From the NCBI GenBank assembly GCA_038065515.1, contig JBBTQV010000011.1, positions 1-22,311 of the forward strand: a stretch of 22,311 nt of DNA, written 5' to 3'. The notes beneath the pieces are model-generated. The model saw only the letters and a list, made by a program, of their open reading frames with translations, was not told where the DNA came from and made no database searches. Source of the stretch: JAGOPO01 sp038065515. Lineage in GTDB: Bacteria > Patescibacteriota > Minisyncoccia > 2-02-FULL-40-12 > GWA2-44-9. Made by a program: the position numbers and the translations under genes. Positions 1-7,375 of the stretch are shown here, piece by piece; positions within the stretch are counted from its first letter, which is position 1, and each line of letters begins with the position of its first letter.

Positions 1-279
1 TTCTGAAAGAGTACCAACGAACAAACCCGCCAAATGTCCGTACCTAAAACAAAAACTCAAGTTGTCGGTGGTATGCCAGTGGAGACCTATCTGGCACAGC
101 CCTATCTGCGCACTTTCACGCTCGCATGAAGTCGCACAAACTACTCCGGAATCCCACCCCTTCATGATTGCTTCCATCACCGCCCGGAGCGGCTCCTTTT
201 CGGCGGGATGGACGCCAAACGACTTCGCGTACAATTCATCGATGAACAGCGGCCGCACGATGATTTTCGGTCGCAGCAT
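1..279 (-). CDS. Unknown protein, 3' part cut by window edge
   Basis: An open frame with no stop runs from an ATG at 279 to the window edge (93 codons seen). A strong SD, GAGGAGG (290-284), lies 4 nt before this ATG; the ATG at 282 is only 1 nt from the SD and is less likely. The protein begins MLRPKIIVRPLFIDELYAKS and has several Cys and His residues (C-ATSC, LHWH), but I recognise no family. It starts 15 nt after the stop of the MurD-like gene and may be co-transcribed with it. A plus-strand reading frame at 62-325 is its antisense image. Confidence 0.6.
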   Translation of the reverse strand, partial: MLRPKIIVRPLFIDELYAKSFGVHPAEKEPLRAVMEAIMKGWDSGVVCATSCERESAQIGLCQIGLHWHTTDNLSFCFRYGHLAGLFVGTLSE

Positions 280-296
280 CATACCTCCTCTTCGCT

Positions 297-1319
297 CTAT
301 CGCTGACGCGCTATCAGTGTATTGAACTGCCGTCCGCAATCGTTTTCATCGGCGAACAGCGCCATGCTCTTTGCCGCAGGCGAGAATAATATCACGGAAG
401 AAACATACAGTCCAGCGCGCGCACGCGCGACTTTGACTGCAGCCGCGAACGAATCGTAGGCACGGATACCGCGCGCGTATTCGCCCAGCGCCATGCGCAT
501 TTTTTGCGTCGCACTGCCGGTGAGAAAAATAATATTCGTGCGGCGTACCCGTTTGAGCAGCGTGTCAGCCCATGCTTGGTAATCCCGTTTTGAATCGACC
601 CCGCCGCAGATGAGTATGCAGGTCGGCCCCGCCCAGCGCTGCAGCGCAAACTCTCCCCGTGCCGGATCGGTCGCCAAGGCATCATTTACCACGGTGAGCT
701 TAGGTGATTTGTGTATCACTTCCTGCCGCAGGGTAACCTGCGGAAGTGTGCTAATGCGTTGTTGTATGTGCTTTTCAGAAACTCCCGCCATATGCGCTGC
801 GGCGATTGCGGCCTCCAGATTTGACATCGTATCGGTACTGACTGTCGCTCTTTTTGATGCGGCAGGAAGTCCTTTTTCAAGCTTGATGACGGCAACACGC
901 GCCGAACTATCGAGCGCGGGCAAGAGCGGCCGCTCGGGTGCGTGTCCCGCAACAATCGCATCTCCGATGAGATGCGCAGCCCATACCGCGGTCGTCGTCT
1001 TGCCATGCGCTCCGGTGATTGCGATTACCGGCTTCTTGCAAAGCGAAAGAAAAATTTTGTTCACATCGGTCGGCTTCACGGTGCGGTTCGAAGTCCATGC
1101 GAGTCGCATCCGCAGCTTTTCGTATTCGTCGCCGTCTCTCGCGACGCGCTTGAGATGGGCATCGATTCGTTTTTGCATCTCCGTCTCCGCCGGTGCATTC
1201 GCACCGACAACGGTAACCCGCGCACCATGGTCTAACAACCAGTTGACTGTCGCAACGCCCGCGACCGCATCGGCCCCGGATACAATCACCTGCTTCCCAT
1301 TGAGAGAGATGACCCCCAT
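297..1319 (-). CDS. MurD-like Mur ligase with shortened central domain
   Basis: This 340-aa protein resembles UDP-N-acetylmuramoylalanine-D-glutamate ligase (MurD, usually about 450 aa), which adds D-Glu to the peptidoglycan precursor in the cytoplasm. Visible parts are an N-terminal Rossmann-like domain (residues 1-90), the ATP P-loop GAHGKTTT (103-110), NDALATDP (212-219, matching the MurD NDSKATN segment) and the C-terminal ILFSPAAKSMALF motif. The central domain is only about 110 residues. The stretch that normally carries the DHLDRH motif and the carbamylated lysine appears deleted: the sequence jumps from the ELSSFQL-equivalent VAVIKLEKG to the SNLEAAIAAAHMAGV helix. It could be a diverged ligase or an inactive paralogue. 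It starts 3 nt after the htpX stop, so it is probably translated from the htpX transcript. No SD is evident. Confidence 0.8.
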   Translation of the reverse strand: MGVISLNGKQVIVSGADAVAGVATVNWLLDHGARVTVVGANAPAETEMQKRIDAHLKRVARDGDEYEKLRMRLAWTSNRTVKPTDVNKIFLSLCKKPVIAITGAHGKTTTAVWAAHLIGDAIVAGHAPERPLLPALDSSARVAVIKLEKGLPAASKRATVSTDTMSNLEAAIAAAHMAGVSEKHIQQRISTLPQVTLRQEVIHKSPKLTVVNDALATDPARGEFALQRWAGPTCILICGGVDSKRDYQAWADTLLKRVRRTNIIFLTGSATQKMRMALGEYARGIRAYDSFAAAVKVARARAGLYVSSVILFSPAAKSMALFADENDCGRQFNTLIARQR

Positions 1320-1322
1320 CGG

Positions 1323-2228
1323 TTATTCCATGCCGCGCAGGATACGAATACGGTCCTGAAGCGGAGGATGAGTCAAGAATAATTTTGAAAACCAGGACTG
1401 CGCCGAACGGCCCCGGAACGGATTAGCGAGATATAAGTGTGCTGTTGCGCTCGATGCGCGGGGAAGTGGCATCGTGTCTTGTGCGATTTTTTCCAGCGCG
1501 CCCGCCAGCCCATCGGGGTAACGCGTCAGCAGTGCGCCTCCGGCATCGGCGAGATATTCGCGTTTGCGGGATACGGCCAACCGCACCAGTGTCGCGGCAA
1601 TCGGAGCCAGAATCGCCGCCACCAGTGCAAGCGCGAAAAACAGGCCACCGCCTTCGCGGTCATTATCCCGTCCCCGTCCGCCCCACATACTCGAACGCAA
1701 AAAAATATCGGACATGATTGCGATAACGCCCGCGAGCACAACCACCACCGTGGAGAGTAAGATGTCGCGGTTGCCGACATGCGACAGTTCGTGCGCGAGT
1801 ACGCCGGTGAGTTCGTTGTCGTTGAGCCGTTCCAGCGCGCCCTGCGTCACCGCAACCGCGGCATGCCTTGCATCACGGCCGGTAGCAAACGCGTTGATTT
1901 GCATGCCAGGCAAAATGTACAACCGCGGAAGCGGGAGCCCCGCGGTGATGCAGAGATTTTCGATGATGCGGTACAGCCGGACATTCTGCTCGCGCGATAC
2001 CGCAACGGCACCGGAGGATGCCAGCGCGATTTTGTCGGAAAACCAGTACGACACAATGTTGCCACCCACGCTGAACACGGCAACCACATAGAGAATCATT
2101 GGGTTGCCGTACGCGAGGGAAAACAGCCATCCCAACGCGATAAGCACCACGAAAATCATCGTCATCAACAGCCAGGTTTTCCGCACATTCGAGTCTTGAT
2201 GTGTATAGAGATTGGGTGCGAGTGCCAT
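1323..2228 (-). CDS. htpX: HtpX family membrane zinc metalloprotease
   Basis: At 301 aa this has the normal length for HtpX, a membrane-embedded M48 protease that degrades misfolded membrane proteins. Two transmembrane (TM) segments lie near residues 19-38 and 43-62. The zinc motif HELSH is at 146-150, the third ligand is in EYLAD (E224), and two further hydrophobic stretches lie around 157-174 and 196-217. The C-terminal FLTHPPLQDRIRIL segment is typical of the family. lemA, a frequent neighbour of htpX, lies just upstream on the same strand. The ATG at 2228 has no SD. The MurD-like gene follows 3 nt after the stop. Confidence 0.95.
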   Translation of the reverse strand: MALAPNLYTHQDSNVRKTWLLMTMIFVVLIALGWLFSLAYGNPMILYVVAVFSVGGNIVSYWFSDKIALASSGAVAVSREQNVRLYRIIENLCITAGLPLPRLYILPGMQINAFATGRDARHAAVAVTQGALERLNDNELTGVLAHELSHVGNRDILLSTVVVVLAGVIAIMSDIFLRSSMWGGRGRDNDREGGGLFFALALVAAILAPIAATLVRLAVSRKREYLADAGGALLTRYPDGLAGALEKIAQDTMPLPRASSATAHLYLANPFRGRSAQSWFSKLFLTHPPLQDRIRILRGME

Positions 2229-2229
2229 A

Positions 2230-2257
2230 TTGATAATTTTGTGGGCTACTGTATTCT
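2230..2257 (+). promoter_or_regulatory. Promoter for the 41-aa membrane protein
   Basis: TTGATA (2230-2235) and TATTCT (2252-2257) are separated by 16 nt. The predicted start of transcription is about 2264, just before the AAAGG (2270-2274) SD of the small gene. The -35 lies directly upstream of the divergent htpX start. Confidence 0.5.
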
Positions 2258-2282
2258 AGATTGCATCAGAAAGGCGATGGTT

Positions 2283-2408
2283 ATGCTCATTCTGAAGCTG
2301 GCGGCCGGCGCGGTCCTTCTCGTCGGAATCGTGCTCGTGTGCCTCCATCTCCTCGGAAAGTCGTTCCGCCATGCAATCAGTCAGGACGAGAAGGACAACG
2401 AATGCTAG
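2283..2408 (+). CDS. Small single-pass membrane protein (41 aa)
   Basis: This short gene lies on the strand opposite to its neighbours lemA and htpX. The product has one TM segment (LILKLAAGAVLLVGIVLVCL) followed by a short charged tail (SQDEKDNEC). Support for it being real comes from a promoter 16-nt-spaced at 2230-2257, AAAGG 8 nt before the ATG at 2283, and a strong intrinsic terminator starting at the last base of the stop codon. An ATG at 2277 would add two residues but is too close to the SD. No family is recognised. Its position suggests a possible link to LemA or HtpX, but this is only inference. Confidence 0.6.
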   Translation: MLILKLAAGAVLLVGIVLVCLHLLGKSFRHAISQDEKDNEC

Positions 2409-2437
2409 GCGCCGTCACTGACGGTGCCGTTTTTTTT
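2408..2437 (+). terminator. Intrinsic terminator of the small membrane protein gene
   Basis: A GGCGCCGT/ACGGTGCC stem (one G-U pair) with a 5-nt loop is followed by eight T residues (2430-2437). The T-run overlaps the stop codon of lemA, which is read from the other strand. Confidence 0.85.
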
Positions 2438-2993
2438 AAAATTGAACTTTGACTGGTTCGCGCTGGGCGGATTCCGTAAGCTCGAAGAATTCGGCCTTTG
2501 TAAATCCGAATGGACCGGAGATGAGATTGGTCGGGAACGATTCGATTTTTGTGTTCAGTACAACCACATTACTATTGTAGAAGCGGCGGGCGGCCTGGAT
2601 TTTGTTTTCCGTGTCCGACAGTTCCGTCTGTAACGAGGTGAACGCCTCAACCGCACGCAGCTGCGGGTATGCTTCGGCTAGCGCGAACAGCGACTTGAGC
2701 GTACCCGACAACTCTCCTTCCGCCTGCGCTCGTTCATGCGCACCTGCCTGCGCAGGCAGGCTCATCGCTTTCGCGCGCGCCTGGATAACCTTATCCAGCG
2801 TGCCCGACTCGTGTGCGGCGTATCCTTTCACCGATTCCACGAGATTCGGGATGAGATCGTATCTTCGTTTGAGCTGAACATCGATGTCGCTCCACGACTC
2901 TTTGACGCGGTTCTTCGTTCTGACGAGGCTGTTGTACACTGCGACCAGCCACAACGCAGTCACTCCCACCACTGCAAGAATGATGATATTCAT
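2436..2993 (-). CDS. lemA: LemA family protein
   Basis: This 185-aa protein has the LemA layout: an N-terminal membrane anchor (residues about 2-19), then the signature VYNSLVRTKNRVKESWSDID and LKRRYDLIPNLVESVKGYAAHE, then a long helical domain ending in FYNSNVVVLNTKIESFPTNLI. LemA proteins have a short segment outside and a helical bundle; their exact role is unclear, but they often neighbour HtpX. There is no SD. A promoter (TTGAAA-16-TACAAT) ends 6 nt before the ATG, implying a leaderless mRNA. An 18-bp palindrome inside the gene encodes the LPAQAGAH segment in a loop between helices. Confidence 0.95.
   Translation of the reverse strand: MNIIILAVVGVTALWLVAVYNSLVRTKNRVKESWSDIDVQLKRRYDLIPNLVESVKGYAAHESGTLDKVIQARAKAMSLPAQAGAHERAQAEGELSGTLKSLFALAEAYPQLRAVEAFTSLQTELSDTENKIQAARRFYNSNVVVLNTKIESFPTNLISGPFGFTKAEFFELTESAQREPVKVQF
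2743..2760. repeat. 18-bp perfect palindrome inside lemA
   Basis: CCTGCCTGCGCAGGCAGG is identical to its own reverse complement. It is read in frame in lemA as part of a Pro-Ala-Gln-Ala-Gly segment, at a position where LemA helices are usually joined by a short variable loop. It looks like a small palindromic repeat inserted in frame, but only one copy is present here. Confidence 0.6.
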
Positions 2994-2999
2994 GACACT

Positions 3000-3027
3000 A
3001 TTGTAGCACGCTACCGTTGCTTTTCAA
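3000..3027 (-). promoter_or_regulatory. lemA promoter giving a leaderless start
   Basis: On the minus strand TTGAAA (3027-3022), a 16-nt spacer and TACAAT (3005-3000) end only 6 nt before the lemA ATG (2993), so transcription should begin at or next to the start codon. The -35 element touches the -35 of a divergent plus-strand promoter. Confidence 0.65.
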
Positions 3028-3044
3028 CACTGTTCTGCTAGTAT
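3017..3044 (+). promoter_or_regulatory. Probable promoter of the secreted protein gene at 3076
   Basis: TTGCTT (3017-3022), 16-nt spacer, TAGTAT (3039-3044). It diverges from the lemA promoter with adjoining -35 elements and would give a leader of about 25 nt containing the strong SD. Confidence 0.4.
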
Positions 3045-3075
3045 GCCGCCAGTTCATACACAGAGGAGGGACTGT

Positions 3076-3882
3076 ATGTTTTTGCTCATATTCGGGCTCA
3101 TGTCGGCGCTCCCGCCGCAGGAACCTCCGAATCAGCTCGCGCTCACCGCGCAGTTCGGCTGGCAAGCCTATAGCGCGGCAGACCCGTTTGGCCGAAACGG
3201 CATTGAATCGTTCACAGCATCCGCGCCGAATGGACAGCTGGTGGTATCGGGTAAAACTTGGTACGCCAAGGTGTCCGGTCGGCTTCTGCGAGGCCCGGTA
3301 TCCGGCAATACGGTGGACGCAGAAATCCAGCGGCACATCACATTGTTGGGTCCGATACGCATCGGCATTGGACTTGAAGGATCGGACATGGGGTTCTTTC
3401 ATTCTGTCGCACGCATCGGAGACACTACCCTTGCAACTGACCAGCAGTTCCGCATAGCGCTCGCCAATGTCGATTTCGGACTCGGCGCGTACAATCGCAA
3501 CAATGTCCGTATCGCGTTCACTGCAGGGTACCTCACCAACATCTACGAAAGCGTTCTAACAGTACCCTCGTTCGTTGGCAACGAACCGCTCGTCAACGAT
3601 CAGTGCGCAGTCGCAGGAGGCCGCATCCGCGCATCGGACATCCGACTGCTACGCGACAGACTCATTCTGAACGGCTCGGTGGAATACCTCCGCATAATCG
3701 GAACGCGTTCAGCGTATACACCCGACTCTGAATTGTCGGGTACTGCCGAAGCAACGACACGCATCGGTGGCAACGCACAGCATGGGTTGCACATCGGAGT
3801 ATACGGACAGCTTACCCGGGCGGAGGTGTCACTACGATCATCTTCGTCCTACGGCCTGCGACTCATCTGGAAGGTGCGATAA
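3076..3882 (+). CDS. Exported beta-rich protein of unknown function
   Basis: The start is the ATG at 3076, preceded by AGAGGAGGG with a 5-nt gap; an upstream ATG at 3043 lies in the -10 element and is rejected. The 268-aa product begins with a short hydrophobic stretch (MFLLIFGLMSALPPQ) that looks like a signal peptide. The rest is a series of alternating polar/hydrophobic strands (for example LALTAQFGWQAYS, IRIGIGLEG, GLHIGVYGQLTRAEVSLRSS) ending SSYGLRLIWKVR. This pattern resembles beta-barrel or beta-sandwich surface proteins. No family is recognised. It converges on the lipoprotein gene and shares its terminator. Confidence 0.7.
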   Translation: MFLLIFGLMSALPPQEPPNQLALTAQFGWQAYSAADPFGRNGIESFTASAPNGQLVVSGKTWYAKVSGRLLRGPVSGNTVDAEIQRHITLLGPIRIGIGLEGSDMGFFHSVARIGDTTLATDQQFRIALANVDFGLGAYNRNNVRIAFTAGYLTNIYESVLTVPSFVGNEPLVNDQCAVAGGRIRASDIRLLRDRLILNGSVEYLRIIGTRSAYTPDSELSGTAEATTRIGGNAQHGLHIGVYGQLTRAEVSLRSSSSYGLRLIWKVR

Positions 3883-3887
3883 AAAAT

Positions 3888-3917
3888 ACCCCCGACTCGT
3901 TGTCGGGGGTTTCTTTT
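3888..3917. terminator. Bidirectional intrinsic terminator
   Basis: CCCCCGAC (3889-3896) pairs with GTCGGGGG (3902-3909) around a 5-nt loop. A T-rich tail follows on the plus strand (TTTCTTTT), and six A residues (3881-3886) give a T-run on the minus strand, so it can end both converging genes. Confidence 0.9.
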
Positions 3918-3919
3918 CG

Positions 3920-5068
3920 TCAAGATGCGGGTTTCACTCCCATGAACTCCAACATACGGAGTAACTGTCCGGTGTGTGAGACTTCGTTGCTCTCCGGTAC
4001 GGTGTCCGGAATGTGCTTGAGACTGTTCAGGTCACCGGGTGGGTCTTCCGCCCAGCTTTGGAAAATCGTGTGCTCGGTGACACCGACGATAGGCAATACA
4101 TTGCGTAGCATCGCCCAGGTATCGGTAGCAAACTGTTCGTTGCTCGTACCATCGAGGGCCGTTAGGATGATGCCGAACGGGATGTCACGCGCAGCACAGA
4201 ACTCCCTGATGCGACGAACCTCGGACTGCGCGGCGCGCGCATCGCGCCGTTCGCGGATGACGGCCGGTTGGTCGTAGTCCAAATGGAAGTATGGTACCGG
4301 CACACCGGCGCGTTCGAGCTCCAGGATATTCGAGATGATCTCGTCGGCAGTGAGATACGGATACGGTTCGATGAGGCCGATCTTTACTTCCGGATATCGC
4401 TCATGGACACCGTCCGCATACACCTTCACCATCGTCGCAATCTGCGATGCCGGCAATGCACAACCGCCACGACCGCGACCAACCGGAGCCGTGCCGGCCG
4501 CAAACGGCTCGTCCATGGATATGTACGAAACGCGGCCACCGCTCGCAGAAATATTGTCGAGCGCTATCACCGACGGAGCAACATTCCGTTCGCGAACCAA
4601 CTGTTCCGTGCACGACCACTCTTTTACGGCAGGAGCTTCCATCCCCAGCTCAATTCCCTGTTCGTTGACCCAGCGGAAATATCCTCCCGGCACCGCATCA
4701 AGAAATGCCCGGAGCACATTGGGGCCACATGGCGTTCCGCAAACGAATTCGGAATCGTGATACGCATGCAGCTGGTAGAGTGACAGTACATCAACCCTCG
4801 CGCGCGCTTGGGGCCAAAGCTCCGGATTGGTCGCCAGTTTGAGCATGTCACTGGCAGGCGCCGGCACCAGCCACACTTGGGTTCCGACATTACGGGGACC
4901 GGAGAGTGACGCGCCATTCGCTAGCCCCGTATGCGTGAGAGCCTTCCCGCTACCGCCTCCGACCGAAACGCTGTTGGGCAGAGAACCGGATGAGAACGGA
5001 GCGTTGAATGTACTCCCGCAAGCGACCAAACACCCCATGAACGCGACGATAACGGCTACCTGCCGCAT
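3920..5068 (-). CDS. Secreted lipoprotein, possibly TIM-barrel hydrolase-like
   Basis: This 382-aa protein starts with a lipoprotein signal (MRQVAVIVAFMGCLVACGST; lipobox LVAC, Cys17), so it should be anchored outside the membrane. A Ser/Gly-rich linker follows, then a long domain with evenly spaced hydrophobic strands that each end in acidic residues: VSYISMDEPFAAG, VKIGLIEPYPYL, VPYFHLDYDQP, IPFGIILTALDG and GVTEHTIFQSWAEDPP. Strand-end Asp/Glu residues in an eight-fold-like repeat suggest a glycoside-hydrolase-type TIM barrel, but I cannot assign a family. AAGGAGG lies 4 nt before the ATG. pyrG ends 40 nt upstream on the same strand. Confidence 0.75.
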   Translation of the reverse strand: MRQVAVIVAFMGCLVACGSTFNAPFSSGSLPNSVSVGGGSGKALTHTGLANGASLSGPRNVGTQVWLVPAPASDMLKLATNPELWPQARARVDVLSLYQLHAYHDSEFVCGTPCGPNVLRAFLDAVPGGYFRWVNEQGIELGMEAPAVKEWSCTEQLVRERNVAPSVIALDNISASGGRVSYISMDEPFAAGTAPVGRGRGGCALPASQIATMVKVYADGVHERYPEVKIGLIEPYPYLTADEIISNILELERAGVPVPYFHLDYDQPAVIRERRDARAAQSEVRRIREFCAARDIPFGIILTALDGTSNEQFATDTWAMLRNVLPIVGVTEHTIFQSWAEDPPGDLNSLKHIPDTVPESNEVSHTGQLLRMLEFMGVKPAS

Positions 5069-5108
5069 GAGACCTCCTTATATCGTGAACGACCTGGGTT
5101 CAGCAATA

Positions 5109-6740
5109 CTATTTCTTCAAAGCCCTGTCAATCGCAACGCGAATCAGTCCCAAAAATAACGGGTGAGGAGCGAGCGGACGGCTTCGCAGTTCGGGATGAA
5201 ATTGTGTGCCGACGAAGAACGGATGGTCGGGAAGTTCGATAATTTCCACCAGGTCGCGTTGCGGATTCGTGCCTGCGATTCGCATGCCGTTATTGACGAG
5301 CCGTTCACGGTACGCATTATTGAGCTCGTAGCGGTGGCGATGGCGTTCGGAAATCATTTCCGCACCGTAGAGTGCGCAACAGCGGGAATCGGGCGAAAGA
5401 CTGCAATCATACGCCCCCAGTCGCATCGAACCGCCCATCGCGCCTTCCTTTATATTGGCCACTTGGTCGGACATCGTGCTGATAATGGGATGCTTCGTGC
5501 GTGAGGCGACCTCCGTGGTGTGCGCATCGCGCAGTCCGCACACATTGCGGGCGAACTCAACGACGGCCAACTGCATGCCATAGCACAGACCGAGATAGGG
5601 AATCTTGTGCTCACGGCAATACCGGATAGCGGAAATTTTTCCCTCAACTCCGCGTTTGCCGAACCCGCCCGGCACGATGATTGCATCGAACCGTTTGAGC
5701 TCGCTCACGCTTTTGGGATTCTTTTCATAGTGTTGCGCATTGAGCCATTCGATTTCGGGCCGCCGGTTCTGCGCCCACGCGGCGTGTTTGACTGCCTCGA
5801 TAACAGACAGGTACGAATCAGACAGTGTAAAATCCCCCGTCCCGAAATATTTCCCCACGATGCCGACCCGCACCGATGCCCTGCTGCTATGCATCCGCCG
5901 GACCATTGACCGCCACGCAGGCGACAAATGATGCCGCGGGCGAAGACCTAATTTTTGCAGAATGCGCCGCCCGAGATGATCTTTTTCAAAGTTCACCGGC
6001 ACATCGTAGATACTCTTGATATCCGGCGCCGAGATGATGTCGTCGGCCGTCACATTGCAGAATACGGAGACTTTTTCTTTGCGGGGACGATCCAGCGGTC
6101 GCGAGGAACGGGCGATGATGATGTCGGGCTGGATACCGATGGCCTGCATCTGCCGTACGGCATTCTGCGTCGGCTTCGTTTTCATCTCGCCCAGCATCGC
6201 GGGAATGGGAAAGTAACTGACGAGCATGAATAGCACGCGGTCAGGCTGTTCGAACTTCAGCAGGCGTGCCGCCTCCAGAAACAGCGCGTTCTGGTATTCC
6301 CCCACCGTGCCGCCGATTTCGACAAGCAGAAAATCGGCATCGCTTGCCTTCGCGGCGCGTTTGAGCCGACCGATGATTTCTTCCAGAATGTGCGGATACG
6401 GCTCAACGCACTTCCCGGCATATCCCAGAGTTCGCTCGCGCTGAATCACCGACAGATATACCTGCCCCTGCGTCATATAATTCGCCTTTGGAATGTCCTG
6501 GTCGAGAAACCGTTCATAGTTACCGATGTCTTGGTCCGTCTCCATGCCGTCATCGGTGACAAACACTTCGCCGTGCTCGGTCGGATTCATCGTGCCGGCA
6601 TCCACATTGAGATAGGGATCGATTTTGACGCACGAGATACGAAACCCGTAGTCCTTGAGGATGCGCCCCGTGGAAGCGACGGTCACCCCCTTGCCGATGC
6701 CGGACATCACCCCGCCCGCAACAAAAATGTATCTCGTCAT
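5109..6740 (-). CDS. pyrG: CTP synthase
   Basis: At 543 aa this is a full-length CTP synthase, which makes CTP from UTP using ATP and glutamine. The N-terminal synthetase domain has the P-loop region VAGGVMSGIGKG and KIDPYLNVDAGTMNPTEHGEVFVTDDG. The C-terminal class I glutamine amidotransferase domain has the nucleophile Cys in YLGLCYGMQ and the His/Glu pair in FHPE. Several signature positions differ from common bacteria (GMETDQDIGNYERFL for the usual AETDLDLGHYERF), as in divergent lineages. There is no SD. TATACT (6753-6748) lies 7 nt before the ATG, so the mRNA may be leaderless, but no good -35 is visible. Confidence 0.97.
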   Translation of the reverse strand: MTRYIFVAGGVMSGIGKGVTVASTGRILKDYGFRISCVKIDPYLNVDAGTMNPTEHGEVFVTDDGMETDQDIGNYERFLDQDIPKANYMTQGQVYLSVIQRERTLGYAGKCVEPYPHILEEIIGRLKRAAKASDADFLLVEIGGTVGEYQNALFLEAARLLKFEQPDRVLFMLVSYFPIPAMLGEMKTKPTQNAVRQMQAIGIQPDIIIARSSRPLDRPRKEKVSVFCNVTADDIISAPDIKSIYDVPVNFEKDHLGRRILQKLGLRPRHHLSPAWRSMVRRMHSSRASVRVGIVGKYFGTGDFTLSDSYLSVIEAVKHAAWAQNRRPEIEWLNAQHYEKNPKSVSELKRFDAIIVPGGFGKRGVEGKISAIRYCREHKIPYLGLCYGMQLAVVEFARNVCGLRDAHTTEVASRTKHPIISTMSDQVANIKEGAMGGSMRLGAYDCSLSPDSRCCALYGAEMISERHRHRYELNNAYRERLVNNGMRIAGTNPQRDLVEIIELPDHPFFVGTQFHPELRSRPLAPHPLFLGLIRVAIDRALKK

Positions 6741-6780
6741 TGCGGGTAGTATACTCCTGTTTGTGCCCGCGCCGAAAACA

Positions 6781-6809
6781 TTGACATTCTAACGCTATTG
6801 ATGTATTAT
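6781..6809 (+). promoter_or_regulatory. Consensus-like promoter for the small gene pair
   Basis: A perfect TTGACA (6781-6786), a 17-nt spacer and TATTAT (6804-6809) make this one of the strongest promoters in the window. The predicted leader is about 43 nt and carries AAAGGAG before the ATG at 6859. Confidence 0.85.
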
Positions 6810-6858
6810 TGAGTCCCGTTCGTTTTCAAGTTTTCGTCGTTTTCAGAAAGGAGTCGTT

Positions 6859-7110
6859 ATGATGTCAATCAAGCTTGATGTCTTATTGCCGGTGCCCATC
6901 ATCAATGTTCGATGTGTCGGCAATGTGTTCGAGGCACGAACCGCTGACGGGTTGACGGCTGCAATCGGCTTTTCGCCGGAAGATGCGGTCGAGGAAGTGG
7001 AGAGGAAACTCGGACCGCATGTGAGACCGACCGCCATGCTCCTCAAGGATCCATACCATCCCGAGGAGTTCGACTCCGACCCCGAGGACGAGCTGGAAGG
7101 GGGTCGCTGA
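6859..7110 (+). CDS. Small acidic-tailed protein of unknown function (83 aa)
   Basis: A strong promoter (6781) and AAAGGAG (6847-6853, 5 nt from the ATG) support expression; a second ATG follows at 6862. The protein has a beta-rich start (IKLDVLLPVPIINVRCVGNVFEA), a helix (SPEDAVEEVERKLG) and a very acidic tail (FDSDPEDELEGG). The layout faintly recalls HicB-type small folds, but without a HicA partner or DNA-binding motif this is not claimed. The last base of its stop codon is the first base of the next start (TGATG), so the two proteins are translationally coupled. Confidence 0.7.
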   Translation: MMSIKLDVLLPVPIINVRCVGNVFEARTADGLTAAIGFSPEDAVEEVERKLGPHVRPTAMLLKDPYHPEEFDSDPEDELEGGR

Positions 7111-7334
7111 TGTTCGGATTTTGGAGGCCCGCTTCACGAGTGAGAGCAACTGCTGGCATAGCGCCGTGTTGTCAGCGCATCGTGGTCATCGAAGTCGCGA
7201 GCGGTGTGACTCATGTCCATATCCTAGGCATGGCTGTTGTGTGCGGCGTCGGACAGAATCTGGCAGCCGCACTTGGAGACATGCTCTTCAATCACGGCTC
7301 CGAGATTGGTTTCGTCCTCATGCAACCTGACTAG
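7110..7334 (+). CDS. Small hydrophobic protein coupled to its upstream partner (74 aa)
   Basis: The start overlaps the stop of the preceding gene by one base and a GGAAGGGGG stretch (7096-7104) lies just upstream. The product begins MFGFWRPASRVRATAG, has two Cys (APCCQR) and a Val/Ala/Gly-rich middle (IVVIEVASGVTHVHILGMAVV), then LAAALGDMLFNHGSEIGFVLM. No clear TM segment or known motif is assigned. An intrinsic terminator follows 6 nt after the stop. The tight coupling suggests that the two proteins act together. Confidence 0.6.
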   Translation: MFGFWRPASRVRATAGIAPCCQRIVVIEVASGVTHVHILGMAVVCGVGQNLAAALGDMLFNHGSEIGFVLMQPD

Positions 7335-7340
7335 CCGCGT

Positions 7341-7372
7341 CCCCCGGGTCTACCAAGGCCCGGGGGATTTTT
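7341..7372 (+). terminator. Intrinsic terminator of the small gene pair
   Basis: CCCCCGGG (7341-7348) pairs with CCCGGGGG (7359-7366) around a 10-nt loop, followed by ATTTTTC. There is no T-run on the minus strand, so groEL, converging from the right, does not use it. Confidence 0.85.
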
Positions 7373-7375
7373 CAT

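Noticed and set aside
610..1359. Plus-strand open frame opposite the MurD-like gene
   Set aside because: It is a shadow of a gene with a P-loop and Mur ligase motifs and extends into the htpX end without a sensible start.
1779..2276. Long N-terminal extension of the 41-aa plus-strand gene
   Set aside because: This part is antisense to htpX. The promoter at 2230-2257 and the SD at 2270-2274 fit only the short version starting at 2283.
6859..7334. HicA/HicB-type toxin-antitoxin pair
   Set aside because: The SPEDAVEEVERKL helix faintly recalls HicB, but the partner has no HicA double-stranded RNA-binding-like sequence or catalytic His context.
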